This document shows, piece by piece, positions 30,650 to 39,813 of a DNA stretch of 64,000 nt; the stretch's first letter is position 1, and each line of letters starts with the position of its first letter. A program made the position numbers and the translations under genes. The notes beneath the pieces were generated by a model, which was given only the letters and a program-made list of their open reading frames with translations, had not been told where the DNA came from and did not search any database. The stretch is from contig NZ_JAQQXP010000001.1 of the NCBI RefSeq assembly GCF_028595265.1, forward strand, positions 1,612,001 through 1,676,000, read 5' to 3'. Source of the stretch: Alteromonas gilva. GTDB taxonomy: Bacteria; Pseudomonadota; Gammaproteobacteria; Enterobacterales; Alteromonadaceae.

Positions 30650-31741
30650 TTAAACATTAAAGCGGAAGTGAATCACGTCGCCGTCTTTTACAATGTATTC
30701 TTTGCCTTCCAGACGCCATTTACCGGCATCCTTGGCACCTTGCTCACCGTTAAATTCAACAAAATGCTCATAACCGACCACTTCAGCACGAATAAAGCCT
30801 TTTTCAAAGTCGGTATGGATTTTTCCGGCCGCCTGAGGCGCGGTAGAGCCTTCAGGGAAGGTCCAGGCGCGCACTTCTTTTACGCCAGCCGTGAAGTAGG
30901 TTTGCAGCGTTAACAGGTTATAGCCGGCACGGATAACCCGGTTTAACCCCGGCTCTTCAAGGCCCATGTCGGCCATAAACTCGGCGCGGTCCTCATCATC
31001 CAGCTCGGCAATATCCGACTCGATAGCGGCACATACAGCCACTACTACCGCATTTTCGCCCTCAGCAATGGCTTTTACCTGATCCAAATAGGGATTGTTT
31101 TCAAAACCGTCTTCGTTAACGTTAGCGATGTACATGGTTGGCTTCAGCGTGAGCATGTTCATGTAACTAATAGCGGCGAGTTCTTCTTTGCTCAAATCAA
31201 CAGAGCGCAGCAGCTTGCCTTCATCAAGGTGTGGTTTGATTTTTTCCAGCACTTTCATTTCGAACTTGGCATCGGCATCACCGCCTTTAGCGCGTTTCGC
31301 AACCCGGTGCAGGGCTTTTTCGGTGGTTTCCAGATCTGACAGGGCTAACTCGGTGTTGATGATGTCGATATCGTCCTGTGGGTTTACTTTACCCGCAACG
31401 TGGACAATGTTGTCATTATCAAAACAGCGTACGACATGGCCAATGGCGTCGGTTTCACGGATATTCGCCAAAAATTTATTGCCCAGCCCTTCACCTTTAG
31501 AGGCGCCCTCAACGAGCCCGGCGATGTCAACAAACTCCATGGTAGTGGGGATGACGCGCTGCGGATTAACAATCTTGGCCAGCTTATCGAGGCGCAAATC
31601 CGGCACCGGTACCACGCCGGTATTAGGTTCAATGGTACAAAACGGAAAGTTTGCAGCTTCGATACCAGCTTTGGTTAATGCATTGAAAAGTGTTGACTTA
31701 CCGACATTTGGCAGGCCAACAATGCCACATTTAAATCCCAT
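30650..31741 (-). CDS. ychF: Obg-like ATPase YchF
   Basis: 363 residues: P-loop GLPNVGKSTLFNALT, switch-region DIAGLVEGASKGEGLGNKFL and a coiled-coil insert, with NVNEDG in place of the usual NKxD, explaining the ATP preference of the family; C-terminal TGS domain. YchF/OLA1 binds ribosomes and modulates stress responses. Last gene of the rplY-pth-ychF operon. Confidence 0.96.
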   Translation of the reverse strand: MGFKCGIVGLPNVGKSTLFNALTKAGIEAANFPFCTIEPNTGVVPVPDLRLDKLAKIVNPQRVIPTTMEFVDIAGLVEGASKGEGLGNKFLANIRETDAIGHVVRCFDNDNIVHVAGKVNPQDDIDIINTELALSDLETTEKALHRVAKRAKGGDADAKFEMKVLEKIKPHLDEGKLLRSVDLSKEELAAISYMNMLTLKPTMYIANVNEDGFENNPYLDQVKAIAEGENAVVVAVCAAIESDIAELDDEDRAEFMADMGLEEPGLNRVIRAGYNLLTLQTYFTAGVKEVRAWTFPEGSTAPQAAGKIHTDFEKGFIRAEVVGYEHFVEFNGEQGAKDAGKWRLEGKEYIVKDGDVIHFRFNV

Positions 31742-31763
31742 AATGGAGCCCTTGATATAGAGG

Positions 31764-32351
31764 TTAGAGTTCTGCTTTAAAACTGTGAAGGCGATTTTGC
31801 GCCATTTTCAGATCATTTTTAAGTAAAATTTCGGTGCAACGCACGGCTTCATCAATGGCTTGCTCAATAGCGACGCGCTCATCAGCGGCTGGTTTTCCCA
31901 ACACATGCCCGGTAACCTTGCTTTTGTGGCCCGGGTGGCCAATGCCGATACGTAAGCGTAAAAAATCACGATTATTACCCATACGGGCGACAATATCGCG
32001 AATGCCGTTCTGACTCGAGCTTCCGCCTACCTTGTATTTTGCCACACCGGGCGGCAAATCGAGTTCGTCAAAGGCAACCAGCATTTGCTCGGGTTCGATG
32101 CGATAAAAGTTTGCCAGTGCAGCAACTGACTGACCGCTTTTATTCATGAAGGTAGTGGGGTAGAGCAGACGAATGTCCTGACCAGCAATGGTAACTCTGG
32201 CGGTTTTACCAAAGAATTTACTGTCGGGAGATAAAGACGTGTTAAACGTTGAAGCGAGTTGTTCTAAATACCACGCCCCTGCGTTGTGGCGTGTTTGTTC
32301 GTATTCGGGGCCTGGATTACCCAGGCCCACAATAAGACGAATGTCTGCCAA
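31764..32351 (-). CDS. pth: Peptidyl-tRNA hydrolase
   Basis: 195 residues. Clear motifs: IVGLGNPGPEYEQTRHNAGAWYLEQLA at the N-terminus, which contains the catalytic His, TFMNKSGQSV, and the LDLPPGVAKYKVGGSSSQNGIRDI region. It recycles peptidyl-tRNA from stalled or aborted translation. 5 nt downstream of rplY and 22 nt upstream of ychF, the usual order in gammaproteobacteria. Confidence 0.97.
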   Translation of the reverse strand: MADIRLIVGLGNPGPEYEQTRHNAGAWYLEQLASTFNTSLSPDSKFFGKTARVTIAGQDIRLLYPTTFMNKSGQSVAALANFYRIEPEQMLVAFDELDLPPGVAKYKVGGSSSQNGIRDIVARMGNNRDFLRLRIGIGHPGHKSKVTGHVLGKPAADERVAIEQAIDEAVRCTEILLKNDLKMAQNRLHSFKAEL

Positions 32352-32356
32352 AGGAA

Positions 32357-32992
32357 TTATTCCTCAGCAGCGTCTTCTTCACCTTCTGCTTCATCAGCTG
32401 CAGGCGCTTTTGGCGCAGGCTTGATGGTTACAACAGCAAGGTCGTGTGCTTCGTCATCTTTGCCCAGTTCTACAGACTTAACGCCAGCAGGCAGAGTCAG
32501 ATCTGACAAGTGCAGGGTTTGGTCCATCTCAACGTTGGTCATATCGACTTCGATGAACTCAGGCAGATCTTTAGGTAAACAAGTAATTTCTACTTCGTTT
32601 ACGTGGTGCTCTGCAATGCCGCCATCTTTAACTGCCTGACATTTCGCTTCGTTGATGAAGTGAATTGGCACAGATGTGTGAACGTCCTGACCCGCGATAA
32701 CGCGCTGGAAGTCCAGGTGAGTGATTTTAGGCTTGAAAGGGTGACGTTGTACGTCTTTCAGCAGCGCTTCTACCTTTTTACCATCGATGTTCAGTGTCAG
32801 AACATGTGAGTAAAACGCTTCAAAATCAGCAGCATTGATAACTTTGTTGTGGTCAAGAGTTAACGCAACTGGCGCTTCTTCACCACCGTAAAGGATAGCA
32901 GGTACTTTGTCAGTAAGACGAAGGCGGCGGCTCGCACCTTTCCCCAGGTCAGTACGGACTTCTGCATCCAACTTAAAAATCGCATCAGACAT
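32357..32992 (-). CDS. rplY: 50S ribosomal protein L25 (long, CTC type)
   Basis: 211 residues. The N-terminal L25 domain (EVRTDLGKGASRRLRLTDKVPAILYG, then HRHPFKPKITHLDF-like VQRHPFKPKITHLDFQRV) binds 5S rRNA; the C-terminal beta domain is the CTC extension that many marine gammaproteobacteria have, absent in E. coli (94 aa). The very acidic tail (ADEAEGEEDAAEE) is notable. A GGAG site lies 9 nt upstream of the start. First gene of the operon; a leader hairpin lies upstream. Confidence 0.95.
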   Translation of the reverse strand: MSDAIFKLDAEVRTDLGKGASRRLRLTDKVPAILYGGEEAPVALTLDHNKVINAADFEAFYSHVLTLNIDGKKVEALLKDVQRHPFKPKITHLDFQRVIAGQDVHTSVPIHFINEAKCQAVKDGGIAEHHVNEVEITCLPKDLPEFIEVDMTNVEMDQTLHLSDLTLPAGVKSVELGKDDEAHDLAVVTIKPAPKAPAADEAEGEEDAAEE

Positions 32993-33028
32993 CAGATGTC
33001 TCCAAATAGTATAAAGATTAATTATTCA

Positions 33029-33051
33029 CAGGTTTTCGCGACCAAAACCTG
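33029..33051 (-). promoter_or_regulatory. Hairpin in the rplY leader
   Basis: On the minus strand CAGGTTTT and AAAACCTG form an 8-bp stem with a 7-nt loop (33037-33043), about 37 nt before the rplY start. L25 in E. coli is known to regulate its own mRNA leader, so this could be part of such an element. No T-run follows, so it is not a simple terminator. Confidence 0.35.
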
Positions 33052-33152
33052 CCGTTGATAAGGTAAACCGGCTACCGTAAACAGGCACTGACTTACCAGC
33101 CCTAAATTAAAAGGCGGCGAATTCTACCACTCAGCGTGAAAAGTTACAAACG

Positions 33153-33572
33153 TCAAAGGGATTTTAATTGATGCTTTGTGGTTGGCGGAGTTTTAACGTG
33201 GCTTTTATCGATTACCGTCACCGATTCCACCTCTAATAACTCGCCAAACTGGGTAACGGTAAGCATGTCATGGTTGATGCTGCCGACCACTTCAACCACA
33301 GCGCCGTCAAGGCGATATTCAGCGGGTAATTTGCGCAGTGTATAGCGTTGGTTATCGTCAGTTATGAGAGCAAAAAAGCCACCCTCTATCGATTTATACA
33401 CAATGGTGCCACGAAAATGTTGGGGAGCAGTGGCCTGTTCCTGCTTATCAGGCTCATATTCAGTAGGATTTGACATAGTCGTGTGCTCCGCTTGCTCTGG
33501 TGAGTCATTGCAGGCCCACAACCCGCAGGTTATCAGCACCAGCACCGGCGCTATAACGTATTTATTGCCCAT
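33153..33572 (-). CDS. Small lipoprotein, OB-fold-like domain
   Basis: 139 residues from ATG 33572, which has a GAGG site upstream; an earlier in-frame start at 33632 would spoil the signal peptide. The N-terminus GNKYVIAPVLVLITCGLWAC is a lipoprotein signal. The mature part after a disordered Glu/Thr-rich linker is about 75 residues (HFRGTIVYKSIEGGFFALIT to LLEVESVTVID), beta-rich and OB-fold-like, similar to single-domain lipoproteins of unknown function. Divergent from the alpha/beta hydrolase gene. Confidence 0.65.
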   Translation of the reverse strand: MGNKYVIAPVLVLITCGLWACNDSPEQAEHTTMSNPTEYEPDKQEQATAPQHFRGTIVYKSIEGGFFALITDDNQRYTLRKLPAEYRLDGAVVEVVGSINHDMLTVTQFGELLEVESVTVIDKSHVKTPPTTKHQLKSL

Positions 33573-33794
33573 TGTTGTTATCCTCACGTGACCTAATTTG
33601 AACAGCCTGAGCCGACATGGCTGAATATTCACTGAATTCTGGCACAGTTGATCATGATACTGTCGGTCGTTGTTGAGTTGATCTCTGTACGCGCAGTCAT
33701 GGTAACAGTATCGACAGCTTTTTTTACTCAGTCTTTTTTAAACTGTCTGTTTTTAACAGCAATACGGTGCTTGCCGCACTGTCAGGAGATTTGG

Positions 33795-34790
33795 ATGACT
33801 CGCTATACTTTGCTTTTTCTTTGCCTTGCTTTTTTTCCGGCCTTTAATGCTGCAGCGGATGCCGACATTCCCGCTTACAATGCCACGCTCGATGGTTTTG
33901 CTTACCCTTTTGACGTCGATGACTTTGCGCTTGAGTCCCAGGGCCTGGACTTGCAAATGGCGTATATGGATTTACACCCGGCAAACCAGGCAAAAGGTGT
34001 GGTCGTGCTTTTACACGGTAAAAACTTTTCCGGCTTTTATTGGGAGCGAATTGCCCGTGCTCTGGTTAAGAAATCCTACCGGGTGATTATTCCAGATCAA
34101 ATTGGTTTTGGTAAATCGAGTCGTCCGCAGCATTATTTATATTCATTTGCAGGGCTCGCCAACAATACTCAAAAGCTGCTCAGCAGTTTAGGTGTCGAGC
34201 GTGCGACAATTGTCGGTCACTCCATGGGCGGAATGCTTGCCACCAAGTTCAGCAAATATTTCGCTGATACCGTTGAGCGCCTAATTTTAATTAATCCCAT
34301 TGGTCTGGAAGATTATCTTCAGTACGTAGACTATCAGGATCCGGCGGTTTTTTTAGTCAATGAACTCAACAAAACGCCGTCGTCTATTCGCAGTTATCAG
34401 CAAAAAAATTACTATGATGGTAAGTGGTCACCTGCTTATGAGGCATTGCTGGAGCCACATATCGGACAGTTGAAACATAAAGATTATCCCTTAGTGGCAA
34501 TGAATAATGCGCTAACCTATAACCCGATTTTCAGTGAACCCATTATTTACGATCTGCCGCAATTAAATATGCCGGTTACATTGATCATTGGCACCCGAGA
34601 TCGCACAGGCCCTGGCCGTGCCTTTAAAAAGTCTGGCGTGGACTATCAACTCGGACAATATCAAACACTCGGTAAGCAGGTGGCTGCAACATTACAACAG
34701 GGCCAGCTGATAGAGCTTGAAGGGCTTGGACACATGCCGCAGTTTGAAGACTGGCAGCGCTTTGAAACCGTTTTTATGCCGCTGTTTTGA
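33795..34790 (+). CDS. Exported alpha/beta hydrolase
   Basis: 331 residues. ATG 33795 has AGGAG at 6-nt spacing and gives a signal peptide (TRYTLLFLCLAFFPAFNAAA). The fold is a classical alpha/beta hydrolase: VVVLLHGKNFSGFYWER oxyanion region, nucleophile elbow IVGHSMGGMLATKFS, and late His in EGLGHMPQFED. Resembles soluble epoxide hydrolase/haloalkane dehalogenase-like esterases that are exported. Substrate unknown. Confidence 0.85.
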   Translation: MTRYTLLFLCLAFFPAFNAAADADIPAYNATLDGFAYPFDVDDFALESQGLDLQMAYMDLHPANQAKGVVVLLHGKNFSGFYWERIARALVKKSYRVIIPDQIGFGKSSRPQHYLYSFAGLANNTQKLLSSLGVERATIVGHSMGGMLATKFSKYFADTVERLILINPIGLEDYLQYVDYQDPAVFLVNELNKTPSSIRSYQQKNYYDGKWSPAYEALLEPHIGQLKHKDYPLVAMNNALTYNPIFSEPIIYDLPQLNMPVTLIIGTRDRTGPGRAFKKSGVDYQLGQYQTLGKQVAATLQQGQLIELEGLGHMPQFEDWQRFETVFMPLF

Positions 34791-34860
34791 ACAATACCTG
34801 TTGTGAATACTTAAAAGTACTAAACCGCTGCATTGCGCCAAGTAAAGGCATAGCCGTGGT

Positions 34861-35643
34861 TTAGTGCTTGTCAAACAGGGTTTTATTGCGAATGTATTTT
34901 TTCATGTAGTGGTAGGTAAACGGCCTTAACAACCAGCTTTTCATCGACCGCAAAAAGCGCGCATAGGTGGGTGTATTTTCGTAAATCTGATCATCGTGAA
35001 GCCACAGCATTTTACCCACGTGAATAAACAAATAGGGCACCAGTGGCATAAAAGTCACAATATCCAGATCGCAGCAAATCCGATAGGTTTTGTTGTGCAG
35101 TTGGTAGCGGCGTTTGTAGCCAAGTGAGGCAAAGGCTGGCTGGCCAAAAGTCACCACGCGTTTTACTTTGTTGGGATACATGCTCTCAAATGTATTGGCA
35201 AACAAACACGCCATCACCCCGCCCGATGAATGGCCGATAAACGTAAACCGTTTTCCGGCCTGCTCCAGCGGCGCTAATATCAATAGTAACAACTCCTGCA
35301 AAGGTAGTGCCTGAGCCAGAGATTTATGGCTGGAATACATTGGCTGGGAGAGCAAACGTTTAAACCCCCAATGTATTCGGCCTCGCTGTTTATTTTCTTT
35401 CACCGGTAAAAAGCAAAAATTACCCAGCCAGTCCCCCCATGAAATAGAGCCGCGAAACACAACGATCACTTCTTTTTTATGCTCACGCCATAACACCCGC
35501 ACACCGATACGCTCAAACTTATCCATAAGCAGCTTCTCGTTGAAGGCTTCGAGGGTTTCCGGGTAAGAAAAATACGAACCGGGATAGGCCATCTGGCAAA
35601 GAATTGCGTAGCGCTCGTACTGGTATTGTTTTAGCTTTTTCAC
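34861..35643 (-). CDS. Class 3 lipase-family protein
   Basis: 260 residues, cytoplasmic by sequence. Lipase_3 features: EVIVVFRGSISWGDWLGNF strand, the nucleophile elbow FIGHSSGGVMACLF (GxSxG), and the late Asp/His region (CCDLDIVTFMPLVPYLFIHVG). Highly basic C-terminus (MKSWLLRPFTYHYMKKYIRNK). A single transcription unit, convergent with the exported hydrolase. Function in lipid turnover is inferred from the family only. Confidence 0.83.
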   Translation of the reverse strand: MKKLKQYQYERYAILCQMAYPGSYFSYPETLEAFNEKLLMDKFERIGVRVLWREHKKEVIVVFRGSISWGDWLGNFCFLPVKENKQRGRIHWGFKRLLSQPMYSSHKSLAQALPLQELLLLILAPLEQAGKRFTFIGHSSGGVMACLFANTFESMYPNKVKRVVTFGQPAFASLGYKRRYQLHNKTYRICCDLDIVTFMPLVPYLFIHVGKMLWLHDDQIYENTPTYARFLRSMKSWLLRPFTYHYMKKYIRNKTLFDKH

Positions 35644-35828
35644 AACTTATTCAGAGCAAAGACATTTGCACTTTAGTCTGCCATGTAAAAATCACAGTAA
35701 TATGACAGTCGGTGAAAGAGTGGATCGGCCCGGTATCGCCGAATGACGAGGTGAGCAGTGGCGCTGCGCTGGCCTGCCTGATGCAGACTGTTAGCGAAGA
35801 AAGGTCGCACTCTAAAGCGGGGTAACAA

Positions 35829-35854
35829 TAAAAAAGGCAGCTAAAGTAGCCGCC
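35829..35854 (-). terminator. Terminator of the lolB-ispE-prs operon
   Basis: GGCAGCT (35836-35842) and AGCCGCC (35848-35854), one G-U pair, followed on the minus strand by a T-run (35835-35829). 25 nt after the prs stop. Confidence 0.85.
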
Positions 35855-35878
35855 CTTTTAGGTTGTTAGCGGTTAAAT

Positions 35879-36826
35879 TTAATACTCAAACATCGCAGAA
35901 ATAGATTCTTCGTTGCTGATACGACGAATCGTTTCAGCCAGCATTTCGGATAAGGTTAACTGCTTAACTTTACCTATGGCTCTCATTTCCTTAGCGAGTG
36001 GAATACTGTCGGTGATGATGATCTCATCAATGACTGAATCTTCCAGGTTCTTGGCGGCATTACCCGAGAAAATAGCATGGGTAGCATAGGCGTATACTTT
36101 GCGTGCGCCATGCGCTTTAAGTGCCTCTGCCGCTTTTGCCAGTGTGCCGCCGGTATCAATCATGTCATCAACGATAATACAGTCGCGCTCTTTTACATCA
36201 CCGATGATGTTCATGACCTGCGCCACGTTGGCTTTTGGCCGACGTTTATCGATAATGGCAAGATCTGAATCGTTGAGCAGTTTCGCTGTGGCCCGGGCCC
36301 GCACTACACCACCGATATCGGGCGATACTACCACCGGATCTTTAAAGTCACGCTGGAACATATCATTAAGCAAAATGGGTGTACCAAAGGCATTATCAAC
36401 CGGTACATCAAAGAACCCCTGGATTTGCTCTGCATGCAAATCGATGGTCAGAACCCGATCAACGCCGACGTTAGATAAAAAGTCGGCAACTACTTTGGCG
36501 GTAATCGGTACACGGGCAGAACGAACGCGACGGTCTTGTCTGGCATAACCAAAGTAAGGGATCACTGCTGTGATACGGCCTGCAGAAGCTCTGCGCAGGG
36601 CGTCAATCATAACAATGAGTTCCATAAGATTGTCGTTGGTCGGCGCACAGGTAGACTGGATAATAAAAACGTCCGAGCCACGGACGTTTTCATGAATTTC
36701 TACTGCGATTTCACCGTCACTAAAACGGCCGACGGTGGCATTACCAAGTTTGGTATAGAGGCGATTGGCAACTTTCTGGGCTAGTTCAGGAACTGCGTTA
36801 CCTGCAAAGAGCTTCATGTCTGGCAC
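35879..36826 (-). CDS. prs: Ribose-phosphate pyrophosphokinase
   Basis: 315 residues, makes PRPP for nucleotide, His, Trp and NAD synthesis. Motifs: MKLFAGNAVPELAQKVA, ARQDRRVRSARVPITAKVVA, DLHAEQIQGFFDVPVDN and the PRPP-binding DCIIVDDMIDTGGTLAKA. Length equals the family norm (315). Downstream of ispE with a tRNA-Gln between. Confidence 0.98.
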   Translation of the reverse strand: MPDMKLFAGNAVPELAQKVANRLYTKLGNATVGRFSDGEIAVEIHENVRGSDVFIIQSTCAPTNDNLMELIVMIDALRRASAGRITAVIPYFGYARQDRRVRSARVPITAKVVADFLSNVGVDRVLTIDLHAEQIQGFFDVPVDNAFGTPILLNDMFQRDFKDPVVVSPDIGGVVRARATAKLLNDSDLAIIDKRRPKANVAQVMNIIGDVKERDCIIVDDMIDTGGTLAKAAEALKAHGARKVYAYATHAIFSGNAAKNLEDSVIDEIIITDSIPLAKEMRAIGKVKQLTLSEMLAETIRRISNEESISAMFEY

Positions 36827-36856
36827 AAGTGTTTCCTCAGTGCATTTAATAAGAGG

Positions 36857-36932
36857 TGGCTGGGGTAGCAGGACTCGAACCTACGGATGGCGGGATCAAA
36901 ACCCGCTGCCTTACCAACTTGGCTATACCCCA
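36857..36932 (-). tRNA. tRNA-Gln(TTG), copy 3
   Basis: 76 nt, same sequence as the two copies near 30 kb; anticodon TTG, CCA encoded. It lies between ispE and prs on the same strand, only 6 nt from the ispE stop, so it is probably cut from a longer transcript. A tRNA-Gln in this position is known in other gammaproteobacteria. Confidence 0.96.
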
Positions 36933-36938
36933 TCAATG

Positions 36939-37823
36939 TTAAGTCGTTTGGGCTTTAGACACCTGTTCTAATTTTAGTATAAGCGGTGATGTGTGCATCC
37001 CATTTGCGACAAAACCAGTCCATTTTTCGGGTAGCGCGTGTAGCGCGGCCTTTGCCTGTTCCGGGTCACAAAATGAAGCAAATACGCACGCGCCTGTGCC
37101 TGTCATCCTCGACGGTGCGTAGTGTAACAACCACCGTAATAAATTTGCAACTTCCGGTGCGCTTTTACAGACAATTTTTTCGCAATCGTTGCGGGTACTT
37201 TCAAAAGTATAGTCCTGCCAGTCGATAGGCGGACTGTTACGAGGTAAATCCGGTTTACCGAATACTTCTGCAGTGCTAATGTGAATGCCAGGAAAAACAA
37301 CCAGATAGGTTCTTTTATCGAGTGTAACCGGGGTGATTTTCTCGCCCACTCCGGCGGCAAAAGCGGTCTTACCGTGGACAAAAATGGGCACGTCTGCGCC
37401 GAGCTTAAGGGCTATAGTGGCCAGTTCCTGCACCGTCAAGCCACATTGCCAGTAGTGGTTTAATGCCACTAATGTCGTGGCGGCATTGGACGAACCTCCG
37501 CCAATGCCACCGCCCATAGGTAATTGTTTATCAATAAGAATGTCGCAGCCGTAGGGGACATTACAATAGGCTTTCAGAAGCTGTGCCGCGCGATAAATTA
37601 AATTATCTTCATTCTTTACACCCGGCATGGCATTTAGCAGCACTATTTCACCGGTATCGGTTGGCGTAAAGGCCAGTTGGTCACCGTAGTCCAGCATCTG
37701 AAACAGGGTTTGCAATTGGTGGTAGCCATCTTCATTGCGCCCGGTAATGTGTAAAAACAGGTTGAGTTTTGCCGGGCTTGGCCACCAGTCAGGTGCGCCG
37801 TGAGTCTGTATTAGAGTGTCCAT
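36939..37823 (-). CDS. ispE: 4-diphosphocytidyl-2-C-methyl-D-erythritol kinase
   Basis: 294-residue GHMP kinase of the MEP isoprenoid pathway. N-terminal WPSPAKLNLFLHITGRNEDGYHQLQTLF and the ATP-binding PMGGGIGGGSSNAATTLVAL loop are diagnostic. The start at 37823 overlaps the lolB stop by 13 nt, indicating coupling. Followed by tRNA-Gln and prs. Confidence 0.97.
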   Translation of the reverse strand: MDTLIQTHGAPDWWPSPAKLNLFLHITGRNEDGYHQLQTLFQMLDYGDQLAFTPTDTGEIVLLNAMPGVKNEDNLIYRAAQLLKAYCNVPYGCDILIDKQLPMGGGIGGGSSNAATTLVALNHYWQCGLTVQELATIALKLGADVPIFVHGKTAFAAGVGEKITPVTLDKRTYLVVFPGIHISTAEVFGKPDLPRNSPPIDWQDYTFESTRNDCEKIVCKSAPEVANLLRWLLHYAPSRMTGTGACVFASFCDPEQAKAALHALPEKWTGFVANGMHTSPLILKLEQVSKAQTT

Positions 37824-38410
37824 TGGGTAATTCGTATTTTAATCCACTGGTTTGGATCAGTGGTATTAGTAAGCTTAATATTGTGAGGTAACCACAGGTC
37901 TTCGACCTGGCCATAGCCTGCGTAATCAACCACCCAGCCGCGACATTGCTGGCAGCCCGGTGTCAGTTGCCTGAGCAGGCCGTTTTCATTGAGAGTATAG
38001 CTGTCTGCTGCGAGGGGAACACCTTTTACCCAACTGAGCAACTGGGCAAGAGGGATATCCCAGCCAGTGGTTTGATAAAGCAACCGACTGGCACTCGGGT
38101 CGGTGTAGACTTCGTCATCGGCTTCAAGCCTTGCGCCTTCAGCAGTTTGCGTCATATCCACCAGTGTCACGCCAAGAAAATTACTCAGCCGAAAACTAAA
38201 TAAGGGGTCGTCAACCTGCCAGCGCATTGACGCACTCACCGACTGCTCCGGGCCTTTTAATGCCAGTTTACCGTTAATTTGCCACTGTTTAATTTGATCG
38301 AGTGTACGCAATTGAGCAGGCAGATTAATTTTGCCTTCTGGTGGAGAGGGCCGGGTGGCACACGCACTAAGGAACATCACAAACACTAAGACAAATGCCA
38401 GGCGGATCAC
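37811..38410 (-). CDS. lolB: Outer-membrane lipoprotein receptor LolB
   Basis: 199 residues with a lipoprotein signal (LAFVLVFVMFLSAC, Cys near 17). LolB features: IKQWQINGKLALKGPEQSVSASMRW, the LLSWVKGVPL segment and the late WLPHNIKL. It accepts lipoproteins from LolA and inserts them in the outer membrane. First gene of the lolB-ispE-(tRNA)-prs operon, divergent from hemA, as in E. coli. Works downstream of lnt, also in this window. Confidence 0.95.
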   Translation of the reverse strand: MIRLAFVLVFVMFLSACATRPSPPEGKINLPAQLRTLDQIKQWQINGKLALKGPEQSVSASMRWQVDDPLFSFRLSNFLGVTLVDMTQTAEGARLEADDEVYTDPSASRLLYQTTGWDIPLAQLLSWVKGVPLAADSYTLNENGLLRQLTPGCQQCRGWVVDYAGYGQVEDLWLPHNIKLTNTTDPNQWIKIRITQWTL

Positions 38411-38523
38411 GGTTTAACCTAAAAAATCTATTGGGGTGATAGTTGAACATAGAACTATCGGCACTTTCAATCATTTTGGCTTTTTCGTACAATGCCGCTC
38501 CACACTAGCCGTAAACGAAACTC

Positions 38524-39789
38524 ATGACCCTTATTGCCCTCGGAATTAACCACAAAACTGCACCGGTTGAGTTGCGCGAAAAAGTTGCGTTCACCCCGGA
38601 TTCGCTGGTTGAGGCATTGTCGTCATTGAAAAACCTCAGTGGTATCGATGAATCGGTTATCGTTTCTACCTGTAATCGCACCGAAGTTTACGTGTCGGCA
38701 GAGACAAATTGCGCAGAGCAGCTTATAGAGTGGCTGGCGCATTTTCACGGCGTGGATGCCCGCGAACTCAGTGCCAACGCCTACATTTATGAGCAATCAG
38801 CGGCCATCGAACACGTCATGCGCGTGGCCAGCGGGCTCGATTCATTAGTGCTTGGTGAACCGCAAATCCTCGGGCAAATAAAGCAGGCGTTCAATAATGC
38901 CAGGCATTCCGGCATGGTCAGCACGCAGTTTGATAAATTATTTCAACATACCTTTGCAGTGGCCAAACGGGTTCGCAGTGAAACCGATATCGGCGCCAAC
39001 GCGGTGTCCGTGGCGTTTGCCGCTGTACAACTGGCTAAACATATCTTTGCCCGGCTACCGGAGCGTTCGGTTTTGCTGGTGGGCGCGGGCGAAACTATCG
39101 AACTGGTAGCCCAACATTTAAAAGAGCAGGGAGTAGCACGCCTGGCGGTGGCGAATCGCACGCGCGCCCGGGCCGAAACACTGGCGGGTAATTTAGGCGC
39201 CGAAGTGATGACCTTAAGTCAATTACCCGAAACGCTGCATAAATTTGATATTGTGATCAGCTCTACCGCCAGTCAACTGCCGTTGATTGGCAAGGGGATG
39301 GTCGAAAATGCCCTCAAGCAGCGCCGAAACTTGCCTATGTTTATGGTTGATTTGGCGGTGCCCCGGGATATCGAGGCGCAGGTCAATGAATTAGGAGATG
39401 CCTATCTCTACACAGTGGATGATTTGCAACACATTGTGCAGCAAAATATGGCCTCCAGAGAACAAGCTGCCGAAGAAGCTGTTAAAATAATTGAGCAGCA
39501 GGTGATAAGCTACCTGCAGTGGCAACAGTCAAGAAAAACAGTCGATCTGGTGAAAGAGTATCGTGACCGCGGTAATCAGCAACGCCAGGAACTGGTTGAG
39601 CGAGCCCTCAAGCAATTACAAGAAGGCAGAGATGCCGAAGATGTTGTGCAGGAACTGGGCTATAAATTAACCAATAGTCTGCTGCATGCACCAACCCGGG
39701 CACTGCGTGATGCGTCAACGCAAGTTGATCAGCATACCACCAAATGGTTGAGCCGGGTGCTGGAACTGGATAACGACGCGTCCAGCTAA
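38524..39789 (+). CDS. hemA: Glutamyl-tRNA reductase
   Basis: 421 residues, first enzyme of C5 tetrapyrrole synthesis. Motifs: LIALGINHKTAPVELREKVAF, IVSTCNRTEVYV (catalytic Cys in STCNR), HVMRVASGLDSLVLGEPQILGQ and the NADPH-binding LLVGAGETIELVAQHL. First gene of the hemA-prfA-prmC operon. Confidence 0.98.
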   Translation: MTLIALGINHKTAPVELREKVAFTPDSLVEALSSLKNLSGIDESVIVSTCNRTEVYVSAETNCAEQLIEWLAHFHGVDARELSANAYIYEQSAAIEHVMRVASGLDSLVLGEPQILGQIKQAFNNARHSGMVSTQFDKLFQHTFAVAKRVRSETDIGANAVSVAFAAVQLAKHIFARLPERSVLLVGAGETIELVAQHLKEQGVARLAVANRTRARAETLAGNLGAEVMTLSQLPETLHKFDIVISSTASQLPLIGKGMVENALKQRRNLPMFMVDLAVPRDIEAQVNELGDAYLYTVDDLQHIVQQNMASREQAAEEAVKIIEQQVISYLQWQQSRKTVDLVKEYRDRGNQQRQELVERALKQLQEGRDAEDVVQELGYKLTNSLLHAPTRALRDASTQVDQHTTKWLSRVLELDNDASS

Positions 39790-39813
39790 TTAATAATTTG
39801 AATCAGGAAAAGT

